The translations under genes and the position numbers were made by a program. Of a stretch of 64,000 nucleotides of DNA, positions 26,655 to 35,164 are shown piece after piece. Location of the stretch: positions 1 through 64,000 of the forward strand of contig LQXN01000060.1 of the NCBI GenBank assembly GCA_001648575.1, read 5' to 3'. Origin of the DNA: Sutcliffiella horikoshii DSM 8719. GTDB lineage: Bacteria; Bacillota; Bacilli; Bacillales; Bacillaceae_I. Under the pieces are notes generated by a model. That model saw only the letters and a list, made by a program, of their open reading frames with translations, did not search any database and was not told where the DNA came from. Numbering within the stretch: position 1 is the first letter of the stretch; each line of letters starts with the position of its first letter.

Positions 26655-26690
26655 GGATCAAATCCACGTGGATTTGGTCCTCTTTTTTTG
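26655..26690 (+). terminator. second tandem hairpin, palindromic
   Basis: A 26-bp near-perfect palindrome (GGATCAAATCCAC/GTGGATTTGGTCC, one G-T pair) followed by TCTTTTTTTG. Only 4 bp separate it from the first hairpin. It stands between the Xre gene and alaT and could stop read-through either way. Confidence 0.85.
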
Positions 26691-26714
26691 CGAAACTTTA
26701 TAAAGGAGTTTTTA

Positions 26715-27875
26715 TCACCTAAACTGCTTAACAAACCTCTCCATACGCTTAATAGCATCCTGCAGTTGCTCAAGTGAAGATGCATAGGAACATCTTACAT
26801 ACCCTTCACCTGATTCACCAAAGACATCCCCCGGTACGACTGCCACTTTTTCCTCCAACAATAACCTTTCCGCAAATTCTTGAGAAGTTAGGCCGGTAAG
26901 CTTAACAGATGGAAAAGCGTAAAAGGCTCCTCCAGGATTATGACAGGGCAACCCTATTTCATTAAGGGAGGCAACAAAATAATTACGGCGTCTGCGATAG
27001 CTTTTCTTCATGGTTTCAATATCCTGCCGACCGTTTTTCAAGGCTTCTATTGCACCGTATTGTGCCATGGTCGATGCACACATCATCGCATATTGATGGA
27101 TCTTCAGCATTGCCTCCACAATATCAGTCGGTCCAGCAACAAATCCCAACCTCCAGCCGGTCATGGCAAAGCTTTTAGAAAATCCGGATATCAATATGGT
27201 TCGGTCTTTCATATTAGGGAGGGTCGAAAAACTGGTGAATTTTCCGTCAAAGGAAAGCTCTGCATAAATTTCATCTGACAATACTAATAGATTATATTTG
27301 TCGACCAATCTGCTTACCTGGATAAGTTCATCGCGAGTAAGCATCGTCCCAGTCGGATTGTTCGGGAAACAAAGAAGAATTGCTTTCGTCTTATGAGTAA
27401 TTGCCGACTCCAGATTTTCAAAGTCAATACGGAAACCATTTTCCGCGTCCGCCCCCACTCTGACCGCAGTGCCTCCTGCCAACTCAATTAATGGGGCATA
27501 GGAAACAAAACTCGGTTCTATTACGATCACTTCATCGCCTGGGTCAACGATGGCCCGGATAGCAAGATCAAGCGCCTGACTTGCTCCAACTGTAACGATA
27601 ATATCACTTGAAGGATTATACTCGACCTCAAACTCCTTCTTCATGTATTTACTGATTTCTGTCCGTAGTTCCATCAGTCCTGCGTTAGCGGTATAAGAGG
27701 TATATCCGTTATGCAAAGAGGCTATGCAAGCTTCCCTGACCCCCCATGAGGTAACAAAATCCGGTTCTCCCACACCAAGGGAAATGACCCCTTCCATATT
27801 TGCCGCCAAATCAAAGAATCGGCGAATACCGGAAGGCTGAAGCCTCTGTACATGATCTGCGACTCTGTTTCTCAT
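26715..27875 (-). CDS. alaT: alanine transaminase AlaT (YugH)
   Basis: A 386-residue fold-type I PLP aminotransferase. It has the PLP-lysine motif SGFSKSFAMTGWRLG, upstream LCFPNNPTGT, SDEIYAELS and the C-terminal carboxylate-binding Arg region (GYVRCSYASS). By homology with the B. subtilis alaR-alaT operon it converts pyruvate and glutamate to alanine, supporting use of alanine as nitrogen source. Its ATG overlaps the alaR stop by 4 nt, so the two are coupled. Confidence 0.9.
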   Translation of the reverse strand: MRNRVADHVQRLQPSGIRRFFDLAANMEGVISLGVGEPDFVTSWGVREACIASLHNGYTSYTANAGLMELRTEISKYMKKEFEVEYNPSSDIIVTVGASQALDLAIRAIVDPGDEVIVIEPSFVSYAPLIELAGGTAVRVGADAENGFRIDFENLESAITHKTKAILLCFPNNPTGTMLTRDELIQVSRLVDKYNLLVLSDEIYAELSFDGKFTSFSTLPNMKDRTILISGFSKSFAMTGWRLGFVAGPTDIVEAMLKIHQYAMMCASTMAQYGAIEALKNGRQDIETMKKSYRRRRNYFVASLNEIGLPCHNPGGAFYAFPSVKLTGLTSQEFAERLLLEEKVAVVPGDVFGESGEGYVRCSYASSLEQLQDAIKRMERFVKQFR

Positions 27876-28372
27876 GGTGACACCACAATACGGCGATCAT
27901 CTTCTCCCTGATCAAATATGGTGCCGTCATGCTTGTATTTTTTCATGATGAAGTGTGTGGTGGTTGATATGACCGAATCCAAGGTGGACAGCTTTTCAGA
28001 AACAAAGTTTGCCACTTGTGATAGCGACCTTCCTTCCACTACGACAGATAAATCATAGGCTCCTGACATGAGATATACAGATTTAACCTCCGGGAATCTA
28101 TAGATGTTCTTTGCAATTTCATCAAATCCAACTTCCCGCTTTGGTGTCACTTTAACATCAATCATAGCCGTCACGCCTTCAAAATTGTCGACCTTGCGCC
28201 AATCAATGACCGCTCCGTATTCCACTATAATTCTTTGTTCCTCTAGCTGTTGTAGGATCCTTTCTGTTTCCGAATCGGAAAGTTCCACCATTTTAGAGAG
28301 CACATCTATCGCCATTCTACCGTTTTCTTCAATGATCTGTAGCAAGTCCAATTCTTTTTCAGTTAATTGCAT
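27872..28372 (-). CDS. alaR: Lrp/AsnC-family regulator AlaR (YugG)
   Basis: A 166-residue feast/famine regulator. N-terminal helix-turn-helix (about 1-60; LLQIIEENGRMAIDVLSKMV) and C-terminal RAM/AsnC effector domain (about 70-150; TAMIDVKVTPKREVGFDEIA). In B. subtilis AlaR activates alaT. First gene of the alaR-alaT operon. The ATG has AAGGAG somewhat far upstream (about 13 nt). Confidence 0.9.
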   Translation of the reverse strand: MQLTEKELDLLQIIEENGRMAIDVLSKMVELSDSETERILQQLEEQRIIVEYGAVIDWRKVDNFEGVTAMIDVKVTPKREVGFDEIAKNIYRFPEVKSVYLMSGAYDLSVVVEGRSLSQVANFVSEKLSTLDSVISTTTHFIMKKYKHDGTIFDQGEDDRRIVVSP

Positions 28373-28409
28373 TGCTTTCTGCCAACTCCTTCAATATAAA
28401 CATTGACTC

Positions 28410-28418
28410 ATTATAGCA
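28410..28418 (-). promoter_or_regulatory. extended -10 promoter of alaR-alaT
   Basis: On the minus strand TGCTATAAT is an extended -10 element (TGN-TATAAT) about 38-46 bp upstream of the alaR start. No good -35 accompanies it, as is common for extended -10 promoters. Confidence 0.55.
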
Positions 28419-28734
28419 AAAATTCTTACGAAAAGTATTACGATTATTTTACAGAACATATTTAAAAAAATTCACAGGTTTGAAATGACCGAGAGAGGAT
28501 AAAATACCTATATCCAATAAAAAAAGGCTGTTTTTGTAAACTTTGTTGCTTTTTCGTATTAACCAACTAACCGTTATAATACTTACTGTCGTGCTATTTC
28601 ACTTTTATTTTTGTAAAGTTAACTTGGTCATTTTAGAGCAGGTAAGAGGACAAAAAGTCCAAATGCCGATTTTTTGCTAGTGGACAGCAGCTATCTTTTA
28701 GAAGAGAGCCTAAAAAAAGGAGGAGAAGTCACAG

Positions 28735-29574
28735 ATGAAAACCAATCAATACACAGCCAACATAGCAGGAATCAATGTGTTTTATGAATTTCATCATGAC
28801 TCTCATTCTCCGTTTGTCAATAAACCGACACTTGTTCTCATTCACGGATTTCTTTCATCCTCATTCAGCTTCCGGAGACTAATTCCTTTGCTTACTAAAG
28901 AATACACTGTACTGGCGGTTGATCTACCACCCTTTGGTAAAAGCGAAAAATCAAAGAAATTTGTCTATTCTTATGAAAACATGGCAAAAGTTGTGATATC
29001 CCTTTTAGAAAAGCTTGGCATTAAACGGACTGTCCTTATCGGCCATTCCATGGGTGGCCAAATTTCCTTAAATATCAGCCACCAAAAACCCGAGCTGGTC
29101 GAAAAAGTGGTACTGTTGTGCAGTTCAGGGTATTTAAAAAGAATGCACCGGTCCATCATCTATTCTTCGAGAATTCCATATTTTTATCTGTGGCTGAAGT
29201 ATTGGCTTGCAAGACAGGGACCAATAAAGAATTTATTGAATGTCGTATATGATCATTCTTTAATTGATGATGAAATGATTGCAGGCTATACCGAGCCATT
29301 CTACGATGATCAAATTTTTGTTGCATTAACAAGGATGATCCGTGATCGGGAAGGTGACTTGGCAACCGAGATATTGAGGCAGATTGAAACACCAAGCCTT
29401 TTGATATGGGGAGAAGAGGACAAAGTGGTACCTGTCGAGATAGGTCGCCGCCTTCATAAGGACCTGCCTAACTCCAATCTTATTACTTACAAGAATACGG
29501 GACACCTTCTACCTGAGGAAAAGCCCCAGCATGTATATGACAACATCCTAGACTTTCTGCAGACATCACCATAA
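28735..29574 (+). CDS. yugF: alpha/beta hydrolase YugF
   Basis: A 279-residue cytosolic alpha/beta-hydrolase. Oxyanion-hole region LIHGFLSSSFSF, nucleophile elbow GHSMGGQ with the catalytic Ser, Asp in WGEEDKVVP and His in NTGHLLPEE form a complete triad. It matches YugF in position and length. The substrate is unknown; family members are esterases, lipases or dehalogenases. AAAGGAGGAG precedes the start. Confidence 0.88.
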   Translation: MKTNQYTANIAGINVFYEFHHDSHSPFVNKPTLVLIHGFLSSSFSFRRLIPLLTKEYTVLAVDLPPFGKSEKSKKFVYSYENMAKVVISLLEKLGIKRTVLIGHSMGGQISLNISHQKPELVEKVVLLCSSGYLKRMHRSIIYSSRIPYFYLWLKYWLARQGPIKNLLNVVYDHSLIDDEMIAGYTEPFYDDQIFVALTRMIRDREGDLATEILRQIETPSLLIWGEEDKVVPVEIGRRLHKDLPNSNLITYKNTGHLLPEEKPQHVYDNILDFLQTSP

Positions 29575-29612
29575 GAAAAGAGAAAAGCCGACGTTGGCTT
29601 TTCTCTTTTCTT
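29573..29612 (+). terminator. yugF terminator
   Basis: A perfect 17-bp stem (29573-29589 with 29596-29612) with a 6-nt loop. The 3' arm is pyrimidine-rich (CTTTTCTCTTTTCTT), so U residues are within the stem. The stop codon of yugF overlaps its first bases. Confidence 0.9.
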
Positions 29613-29650
29613 ATGTGCTTCCATCATGACATTTTTGCCAAAGAAGCTTA

Positions 29651-29914
29651 TTATAAAGAACAAGAATCTTCTTCATTTTTTATGACCATAAGCTCCAGGG
29701 CTTTCTCTTTACAATTGGAAAGTGGAATGAATTCCTCAAAAGAAAACTCATAGATATCCTGAATTCTTCTGGCCAGCTTATTTATATCATCAAGTTCATG
29801 TACAGCTTGCACTACATCGACACATTCCGTTTCATATGCGTCAATCCCATACCCTAATGGGTCCCAATGCAATAGATTTTCCATCAACCTGACATTCACA
29901 CTGGCTTTTATCAT
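29651..29914 (-). CDS. yugE: YugE, DUF1871 protein
   Basis: An 87-residue soluble protein of the YugE/DUF1871 family, with the typical block HWDPLGYGIDAYETE and a C-terminal helical segment (RRIQDIYEFSFEEF). Function unknown. Conserved position between yugF and patB as in B. subtilis. AAGGTGA precedes the ATG. Confidence 0.85.
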   Translation of the reverse strand: MIKASVNVRLMENLLHWDPLGYGIDAYETECVDVVQAVHELDDINKLARRIQDIYEFSFEEFIPLSNCKEKALELMVIKNEEDSCSL

Positions 29915-30019
29915 TGTAAAATCACCTTGCTTTCAAAACTATTACTGCATATTATACCTTGTTTCAACACAATTGTTTAGCAATGTAAGGGAATACTTTT
30001 TTAGAGGAGTGGTTTACAT

Positions 30020-31192
30020 ATGAAAAAATATGATTTGGATAATCTCATTAACAGAAAAGACACTTCAAGTGTAAAATGGGATGAAAATGTCCGCATTTTT
30101 GGCAGAGGGGATGTTTTACCTATGTGGGTGGCGGATATGGATTTTCAAGCCCCACTTGAAGTATCTAAAGCCATCATGGAAAAGGCAAACCATGGAGTCT
30201 ACGGTTATACGACAATTTCACCTTCTGTTCATGATGCAGTAAAAGGCTGGTTTCAGGATCGTCATGGATGGAGCCTGAATCCCAAATGGTTTACCTATAT
30301 ATCAGGAGTGGTACCGGCACTGAGTGCAACCATTCAAGCCTTTTCTGATCCTGAAGACAAGATTATCCTCTTTTCACCAGTCTATTATCCTTTTTATGAC
30401 ATGATCATTAATAATGGCCGTAAGCTGCTTACAAGCCCGATGAATTATAAGGAAGGGCGCTACCATATGGACTTGGAACATTTTGAATCCCAGCTTGATG
30501 GTTCAGTCAAGATGCTGCTTTTATGCAATCCACATAATCCTGGTGGAACGGTCTGGACATATGAAGAGTTGAAACAGCTTAGCGAAATCTGTGTTAAACA
30601 CGGTATAGTTGTGGTGACAGATGAAATCCATGCAGATTTGGTTTTCAAAGGGCATGCCTACACGCCTTTCGCATCCATTTCAGAAGAAATCGCCTTGCAG
30701 ACCGTCACCTGTATCGCTCCTACCAAAACATTTAATATTGCCGGATTACAGGCATCCCTCATGGTGACTCCCAATCAGGCAATGCGCGAAAAATTAGAGG
30801 TGTTTATGAAAAAACAGGGACACTTCACATTAAATATTTTTGGCATCGTGGCTATGGAAGCGGCCTATCGTCATGGGGCTGAATGGTTAGAGGAAGTGAT
30901 GGAATATATAGAAGAGAACATGGACCTCGCCGTTTCCTTCATCCAAAAAGAAATCCCCGGGGTCTCTGCTGCCAAACCCGAGGGAACATACCTGCTCTGG
31001 ATTGATTGCACGTCACTTGGATTGAAGGATGATGAGTTGACAAGACTCCTTGTCCATAAAGGCAAACTTGCCCTTGACGCGGGGAAGAAGTTCGGGAATG
31101 AAGCGGATGGTTTCATCCGTATGAATGTCGCCTGTACTAGATCCACTTTACTGGATGGTCTAGAACGGCTGAAACAGGCCCTGGAATCATAA
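30020..31192 (+). CDS. patB: PatB/MalY-type C-S lyase
   Basis: A 390-residue PLP enzyme of the MalY/PatB group, which cleaves cystathionine and other cysteine conjugates (B. subtilis PatB is a C-S lyase). N-terminal LPMWVADMDFQAP, LLLCNPHNPGGTVW, VTDEIHADL and the PLP-lysine block APTKTFNIAGLQAS are all present. Preceded by AGGAGTGG. Monocistronic. In B. subtilis kinB follows; here a phosphatase gene on the other strand follows instead. Confidence 0.9.
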   Translation: MKKYDLDNLINRKDTSSVKWDENVRIFGRGDVLPMWVADMDFQAPLEVSKAIMEKANHGVYGYTTISPSVHDAVKGWFQDRHGWSLNPKWFTYISGVVPALSATIQAFSDPEDKIILFSPVYYPFYDMIINNGRKLLTSPMNYKEGRYHMDLEHFESQLDGSVKMLLLCNPHNPGGTVWTYEELKQLSEICVKHGIVVVTDEIHADLVFKGHAYTPFASISEEIALQTVTCIAPTKTFNIAGLQASLMVTPNQAMREKLEVFMKKQGHFTLNIFGIVAMEAAYRHGAEWLEEVMEYIEENMDLAVSFIQKEIPGVSAAKPEGTYLLWIDCTSLGLKDDELTRLLVHKGKLALDAGKKFGNEADGFIRMNVACTRSTLLDGLERLKQALES

Positions 31193-31195
31193 AAA

Positions 31196-31233
31196 ATAAG
31201 GGTTATGCATTCAATTGGTGCATAGCCCTATTA
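31196..31233 (+). terminator. bidirectional terminator, patB and phosphatase gene
   Basis: Stem GGGTTATGCA/TGCATAGCCC (31200-31209 with 31219-31228, one G-U pair) flanked by A-rich and T-rich arms. It serves two convergent genes. Confidence 0.85.
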
Positions 31234-31241
31234 ATAAGGTA

Positions 31242-31847
31242 TCAATAATTATATAAGTGCTCAGTATTATTCAATGTGACAATTTGCAGCCCTTCATCTT
31301 CTTTCTTAATTAAGTGTATACCTGTGTCCCCGGTCGCAAACTTCACACTTGTGGAAACAGGCAAATGTAAGATAGACCTCAAGAGATTGGATATCGTTCC
31401 ACTATGGGATACAATCGCAATTCGGAGAACCGCTGAACTTTCCGCTAATATCTTGGAGAATGCCATTTCCACCCGCATCCGGAACTCGATTTCCGATTCA
31501 CCGTTTTGAATTCTTTCATGTGGCTTTCTTCCTCCTGGTGGCAATGGATACTTTGTCGCTGCTATCTCCCTTGGAAGCCCGGCCAATACGCCATTATTGA
31601 ATTCCATCAAATTCGGCTCCTTCATCAGCATGCACCCAACCTCATCCGCTAAAATCGTTGCCGTTTCGGACGCTCTTTTTAATGTACTCGTCCAAATGAT
31701 ATCCGGAGGACATTGTTCGTTCAACCGACAAGCCAACCTTTTCGCCTGCTTTTTTCCAAGCTCTGTCAAAGGATAGTCCGCTCTCCCTTCATGGACGCCA
31801 AGAATATCCGCTTCAGACTGGCCATGTCGTATTAATAGTATCTCCAA
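31242..31847 (-). CDS. histidine phosphatase superfamily protein
   Basis: A 201-residue phosphoglycerate-mutase-like (PhoE/GpmB type) phosphatase. It shows the catalytic RHGQSEAD motif with phospho-acceptor His, a conserved RA (LKRASETA), the acid E (NLMEFNNG) and the second catalytic His (IVSHSGTI). Soluble and cytosolic. The substrate is not predictable. It occupies the place where kinB lies in B. subtilis. Confidence 0.85.
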   Translation of the reverse strand: MEILLIRHGQSEADILGVHEGRADYPLTELGKKQAKRLACRLNEQCPPDIIWTSTLKRASETATILADEVGCMLMKEPNLMEFNNGVLAGLPREIAATKYPLPPGGRKPHERIQNGESEIEFRMRVEMAFSKILAESSAVLRIAIVSHSGTISNLLRSILHLPVSTSVKFATGDTGIHLIKKEDEGLQIVTLNNTEHLYNY

Positions 31848-32021
31848 AGATGCAACCCCCTTTTTATCTATAAATTTAAAATTATCTTAAAAGTACGAAC
31901 TATGTCAATATGATTACGAATATTTCTAAAATAATACATTTTTTTAAAATGATTTTCCCTCTAGAATCATTGTTATTCGAAAAAGCTGTAAAGTATACAA
32001 AACCAGACTTTCTAAAGTATA

Positions 32022-32059
32022 TAAAAAGAAGCCGTCCAACATTCAGCTGGACAGCTTCT
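32022..32059 (-). terminator. terminator of sodC-like gene
   Basis: Stem AGAAGC.GTCCA/TGGAC.GCTTCT followed by TTTTTAT on the minus strand. Confidence 0.87.
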
Positions 32060-32074
32060 CCTCAAGTATAATTC

Positions 32075-32656
32075 CTATTCTTTTTCTTCCTCATCAACAG
32101 GCTCTTCTACCACTTTTCCCTTTTCCGCAACCTTCTTTGTAATCGCACCGCATGCGATTCTTTCTCCAGAATCACCTGCAGGCTGGGTCATTCCGTCATC
32201 TAGATTCTCTGTAATGATTATTGCCGTCCCGTCTTTACCGAACAGTGACGTTTTGCCATCATCTAGCGTTGCCTGAGGTGCCATTAATTCCGCAATGACG
32301 GTCCCATCATCCTCCACAATGATATTTGGCAAGTCCCCGACATGCGCCCCCTCCGGATGCATCAATCCATGTTGCTTGTCATCAGGATTGTAATGATTTC
32401 CCGCAGTTTTGAAATCAGGTGCATCACATACCCCTTTTTCATGAATATGTATTCCATGCTCTCCAGGCGGAAGTCCCTCAAGGTTCAACTTAATCATTAC
32501 TCCATCAGGTTCTTCAGAGACCTTAGCAACTCCAAGGCTATCACCTGTAGAATTGAATATTTCCACATCTAACCCTGTGATCTCCTTTTCCAAGCAACCT
32601 GAAAGCATAAGGCAGCTACAAATGCTCACAAAAGAAATATATTTCAGAAATTGCAT
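32075..32656 (-). CDS. Cu/Zn superoxide dismutase-like lipoprotein
   Basis: A 193-residue SodC/YojM-type lipoprotein: hydrophobic signal with lipobox LSGC (Cys21) and a Greek-key SOD domain (about 28-172). Ligands present are H70 and H72 (GIHIHEKG), bridging H88 (GNHYNP), H96, H105 and D108 (GAHVGD). The disulfide cysteines C77/C169 and catalytic Arg (GERIACG) are also present. The usual fourth copper ligand is replaced: the motif expected to read HEN reads TEN (T149). B. subtilis YojM is also known to lack copper ligands, so activity is doubtful. An acidic tail ends the protein. Confidence 0.85.
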   Translation of the reverse strand: MQFLKYISFVSICSCLMLSGCLEKEITGLDVEIFNSTGDSLGVAKVSEEPDGVMIKLNLEGLPPGEHGIHIHEKGVCDAPDFKTAGNHYNPDDKQHGLMHPEGAHVGDLPNIIVEDDGTVIAELMAPQATLDDGKTSLFGKDGTAIIITENLDDGMTQPAGDSGERIACGAITKKVAEKGKVVEEPVDEEEKE

Positions 32657-32744
32657 CTATTCATACTCCTCCCTTATAATCGTTTTCTTAAGTTTCTCCG
32701 AAAATGAAAGGGAATATGTTATTTTTAATATGGTCTATCATATA

Positions 32745-32784
32745 AAAAAGGCCTGCCAGCCACCAATGGCAAGCAAACCTTTTA
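32745..32784 (-). terminator. terminator of the 70-aa gene
   Basis: Imperfect stem with core TGCCA/TGGCA and AAAGG/CC(T)TT outer pairs, followed by TTTTTTAT on the minus strand. Confidence 0.7.
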
Positions 32785-32798
32785 ATAAATCAAATAGA

Positions 32799-33011
32799 TC
32801 AATCTTCAATAACCTTGTCTCTTTTTAACTGTTCTTCAAGCTCCTTAGCCTTTTGGCTTTCTCTTTTAGATATTTTAATAATATATCGAAAAACAAAAAT
32901 CGCCGCAATGAAGAAAATCGCAAAAGTAATACCAGCTGGAATATATTCTGTTTTATCCTCAGGAAAATACAAGAATAATTGTAGCATAAAGGATGTAAGC
33001 ATCGTTATCAC
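32799..33011 (-). CDS. small membrane protein with coiled tail, unknown
   Basis: A 70-residue hypothetical protein. Two hydrophobic segments (about 4-16 and 24-44) are followed by a charged, probably coiled-coil tail (SKRESQKAKELEEQLKRDK). The start is GTG at 33011 or ATG three codons later; AAAGG is upstream of both. Family not recognised. Confidence 0.6.
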   Translation of the reverse strand: MITMLTSFMLQLFLYFPEDKTEYIPAGITFAIFFIAAIFVFRYIIKISKRESQKAKELEEQLKRDKVIED

Positions 33012-33087
33012 ACGACCTTTCGCATGTTATGAACCTGTCCATTATAACAAAAGTTCATGACACAGACCAATACTTACGTACGTTTCC

Positions 33088-33843
33088 TTATTTTACTACA
33101 GTTATATTTTCAATGACAACGTCCTCAACGGGCTTGTCCGCTTCGCCTGTTTCTACAGAAGCGATGGAATCAACTATTTCCATTCCTTCTACCACTTGTC
33201 CAAAAACGGTGTGTTTAAAGTCTAGACCTGGCGTTCCGCCGTGTTCTTCATACAATTCGATTACCTCTTCCGGGTATTCCGCTTTAATCATTCTTTCCAT
33301 TGTTCCCTCATCTACCTCTTTTGCATGTACAATGAAAAATTGACTTCCGTTAGTACTTGGCCCTGAGTTGGCCATGGAAAGAGCTCCCCGAAAATGAAGC
33401 ATCTCACGGCTGAATTCATCTTCAAAAGGTTGCCCCCAGATACTTTCTCCACCCATGCCGGTTCCTTGCGGGTCGCCGCCCTGAATCATGAAATCTTCAA
33501 TAACACGGTGGAAGATCAACCCATCATAATAACCGTTTTCTGCATGCGTGATGAAATTCTCTACCGCTTTTGGCGCAGCTTCCGGATAAAGATTTATGAC
33601 AATCTTCCCTTTTGTCGTTTCCATTTCTACCGTTCTGATTGTTTCGCTTGTGTTGGTGAATTGTTGGAATTCACCAACCTCTATTTCCTCATTATCTTGT
33701 TCCGTATTGCTATCATTTGACTGCCCTTCATTTCCAGCATTATTTCCACTGCTTGCATTCTCATCGTTTGTACTTGTCCCACAACCTGCTACAATAAGAA
33801 GTAGCGCAATCATCAATACCATAATCTTTTTCAACTGTTTCAC
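33088..33843 (-). CDS. lipoprotein peptidyl-prolyl isomerase (cyclophilin)
   Basis: A 251-residue extracytoplasmic PPIase. The lipoprotein signal ends IVAGC. An Asn/Glu-rich linker of about 45 residues ([18 protein letters not shown]) leads to a cyclophilin domain (about 75-250). Catalytic-site blocks are [19 protein letters not shown] (with FHR just before), [11 protein letters not shown] and FGQVVEGM. It probably assists folding of secreted proteins at the membrane surface. B. subtilis PpiB is cytosolic and lacks the signal, so this is a distinct lipoprotein form. Confidence 0.9.
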   Translation of the reverse strand: MKQLKKIMVLMIALLLIVAGCGTSTNDENASSGNNAGNEGQSNDSNTEQDNEEIEVGEFQQFTNTSETIRTVEMETTKGKIVINLYPEAAPKAVENFITHAENGYYDGLIFHRVIEDFMIQGGDPQGTGMGGESIWGQPFEDEFSREMLHFRGALSMANSGPSTNGSQFFIVHAKEVDEGTMERMIKAEYPEEVIELYEEHGGTPGLDFKHTVFGQVVEGMEIVDSIASVETGEADKPVEDVVIENITVVK

Positions 33844-33922
33844 ATCCCACTATTTTATTTGCTTAACAAGATATTACTAAAAATAACAAAAAAAATCATT
33901 AATTAATGAAGAAAGGGGTCAA

Positions 33923-34312
33923 ATGATGGAGGAAATTAAAGTCGGAACCACTGTGACCGGAATCTATAAAACAGGGAAATACATTGGGGAAGTGACAGAT
34001 GTTCGTCCCATGCATTATTTAGTGAAAATCAAAGCAGTATTGAAACACCCGCAACAAGGTGACCTTCACTCACCAAAGGACGTGGATGTCCCGCTCTTTC
34101 ATGAACGCCGTGCACTTGCCCTTCATGAACAGACAAACATCCCCAAAAATATGGTGAAATCATATGGAGAAGGAGAAGTCATTGACTATCATGAATCCTT
34201 AAAAATAGCCATAGATGCAGCCACTGAGGCTTTAAAGAAAGACGACAGCCTGTGGGCGAAAAAGAGCCTCGAAAACTTCTCAACCTTGAAAAAAGACTAT
34301 AAACTTACCTGA
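33923..34312 (+). CDS. kapB: kinase-associated lipoprotein B, KapB
   Basis: A 129-residue protein of the KapB family. It starts with a small beta-barrel segment (VGTTVTGIYKTGKYIGEV) and continues into a helical C-terminal half. In B. subtilis KapB is needed for activation of sporulation kinase KinB and is encoded right behind kinB. Here no kinB precedes it; a cyclophilin gene is divergent. AAAGGGG precedes the start. Despite the name, no lipobox is seen. Confidence 0.87.
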   Translation: MMEEIKVGTTVTGIYKTGKYIGEVTDVRPMHYLVKIKAVLKHPQQGDLHSPKDVDVPLFHERRALALHEQTNIPKNMVKSYGEGEVIDYHESLKIAIDAATEALKKDDSLWAKKSLENFSTLKKDYKLT

Positions 34313-34321
34313 TAGCAAACG

Positions 34322-34357
34322 AAAAGCCAAATCTCCTTAATCGGGATTTGGCTTTTT
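34322..34357 (+). terminator. bidirectional terminator between kapB and kapD
   Basis: A perfect 12-bp stem AAAAGCCAAATC/GATTTGGCTTTT followed by T; A-rich on the other side, so it serves both convergent genes. Confidence 0.9.
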
Positions 34358-34979
34358 ATAGGGCATATTTATTCATTATCTTGGAGAGATCGATACGGTC
34401 ACCGATTGTCGTCGGTTCAGGCCTTTCCAAATAGCTTTTATCCTTTTCCACCAGCCGGAAAATGTTATAAGTCGTCAAGGCATCGTCCAATGCCCGATGA
34501 TGTTTGCCGGTTCCTTCCTTGCCGTATTCCTGAACAGCTTTCCACAGCCCAGTCTGATTTTGATCACCGAAAAACTTTTTATACTCCATGGAAAGGTCTA
34601 CATGCTTACAAGGCAAGGGGAAGGGTATCCCATGATACTTGCAGTTGTTCTTCAGCACCTTCATGTCCATATTCCCCCACGTGACAACCGTTCCCCTTTC
34701 GTGCGCGCAGTAGGAGTTCAAAACCGCAATCAGTTCGGTGAAGCACGCTCCTCCCTGCACATCCTTTTGGCTGATGTTCAAAAAGGATTTACATCTGCTT
34801 GTTAACATTGGGAACGCTTTGGGACATATATAGTTTGAATATTGGTCGATGATCTTATCCTTTTCCACCACCACTATCCCAGCTTCAATAATTTCCGGAA
34901 AGAAATTATTAGGATAATTTCTGTTCTCCGGCATGGTAAATTCAAAATCGATAAATAAATGTATAGGAGTTTGCTTCAT
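34356..34979 (-). CDS. kapD: KapD, DEDD-family exonuclease-like sporulation inhibitor
   Basis: A 207-residue 3'-5' exonuclease-fold protein. DEDD motifs are visible: FIDFEFTMPE (Exo I), WGNMDMKVL (Exo II) and HHRALDDALTTY (Exo III). It corresponds to B. subtilis KapD, which when overproduced inhibits the KinA sporulation pathway. Here it converges on kapB, whereas in B. subtilis the two are in one neighbourhood with kinB. Confidence 0.88.
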   Translation of the reverse strand: MKQTPIHLFIDFEFTMPENRNYPNNFFPEIIEAGIVVVEKDKIIDQYSNYICPKAFPMLTSRCKSFLNISQKDVQGGACFTELIAVLNSYCAHERGTVVTWGNMDMKVLKNNCKYHGIPFPLPCKHVDLSMEYKKFFGDQNQTGLWKAVQEYGKEGTGKHHRALDDALTTYNIFRLVEKDKSYLERPEPTTIGDRIDLSKIMNKYAL

Positions 34980-35164
34980 CGTTCCCCTCCTTTCATCATT
35001 TTAATTTTCAGAATTTTATTACTATATTATATCATGATGAATATTATTTTTAGCACGCAATTTTCTGGGTTTTTGAAAAATAAAGCCTGTTCTGTTGATT
35101 TTTTTAGTGGATAGGTTATTATTTAGTTATACGAAATATTTAAAAACCGAAACTTTTAAAGAAG

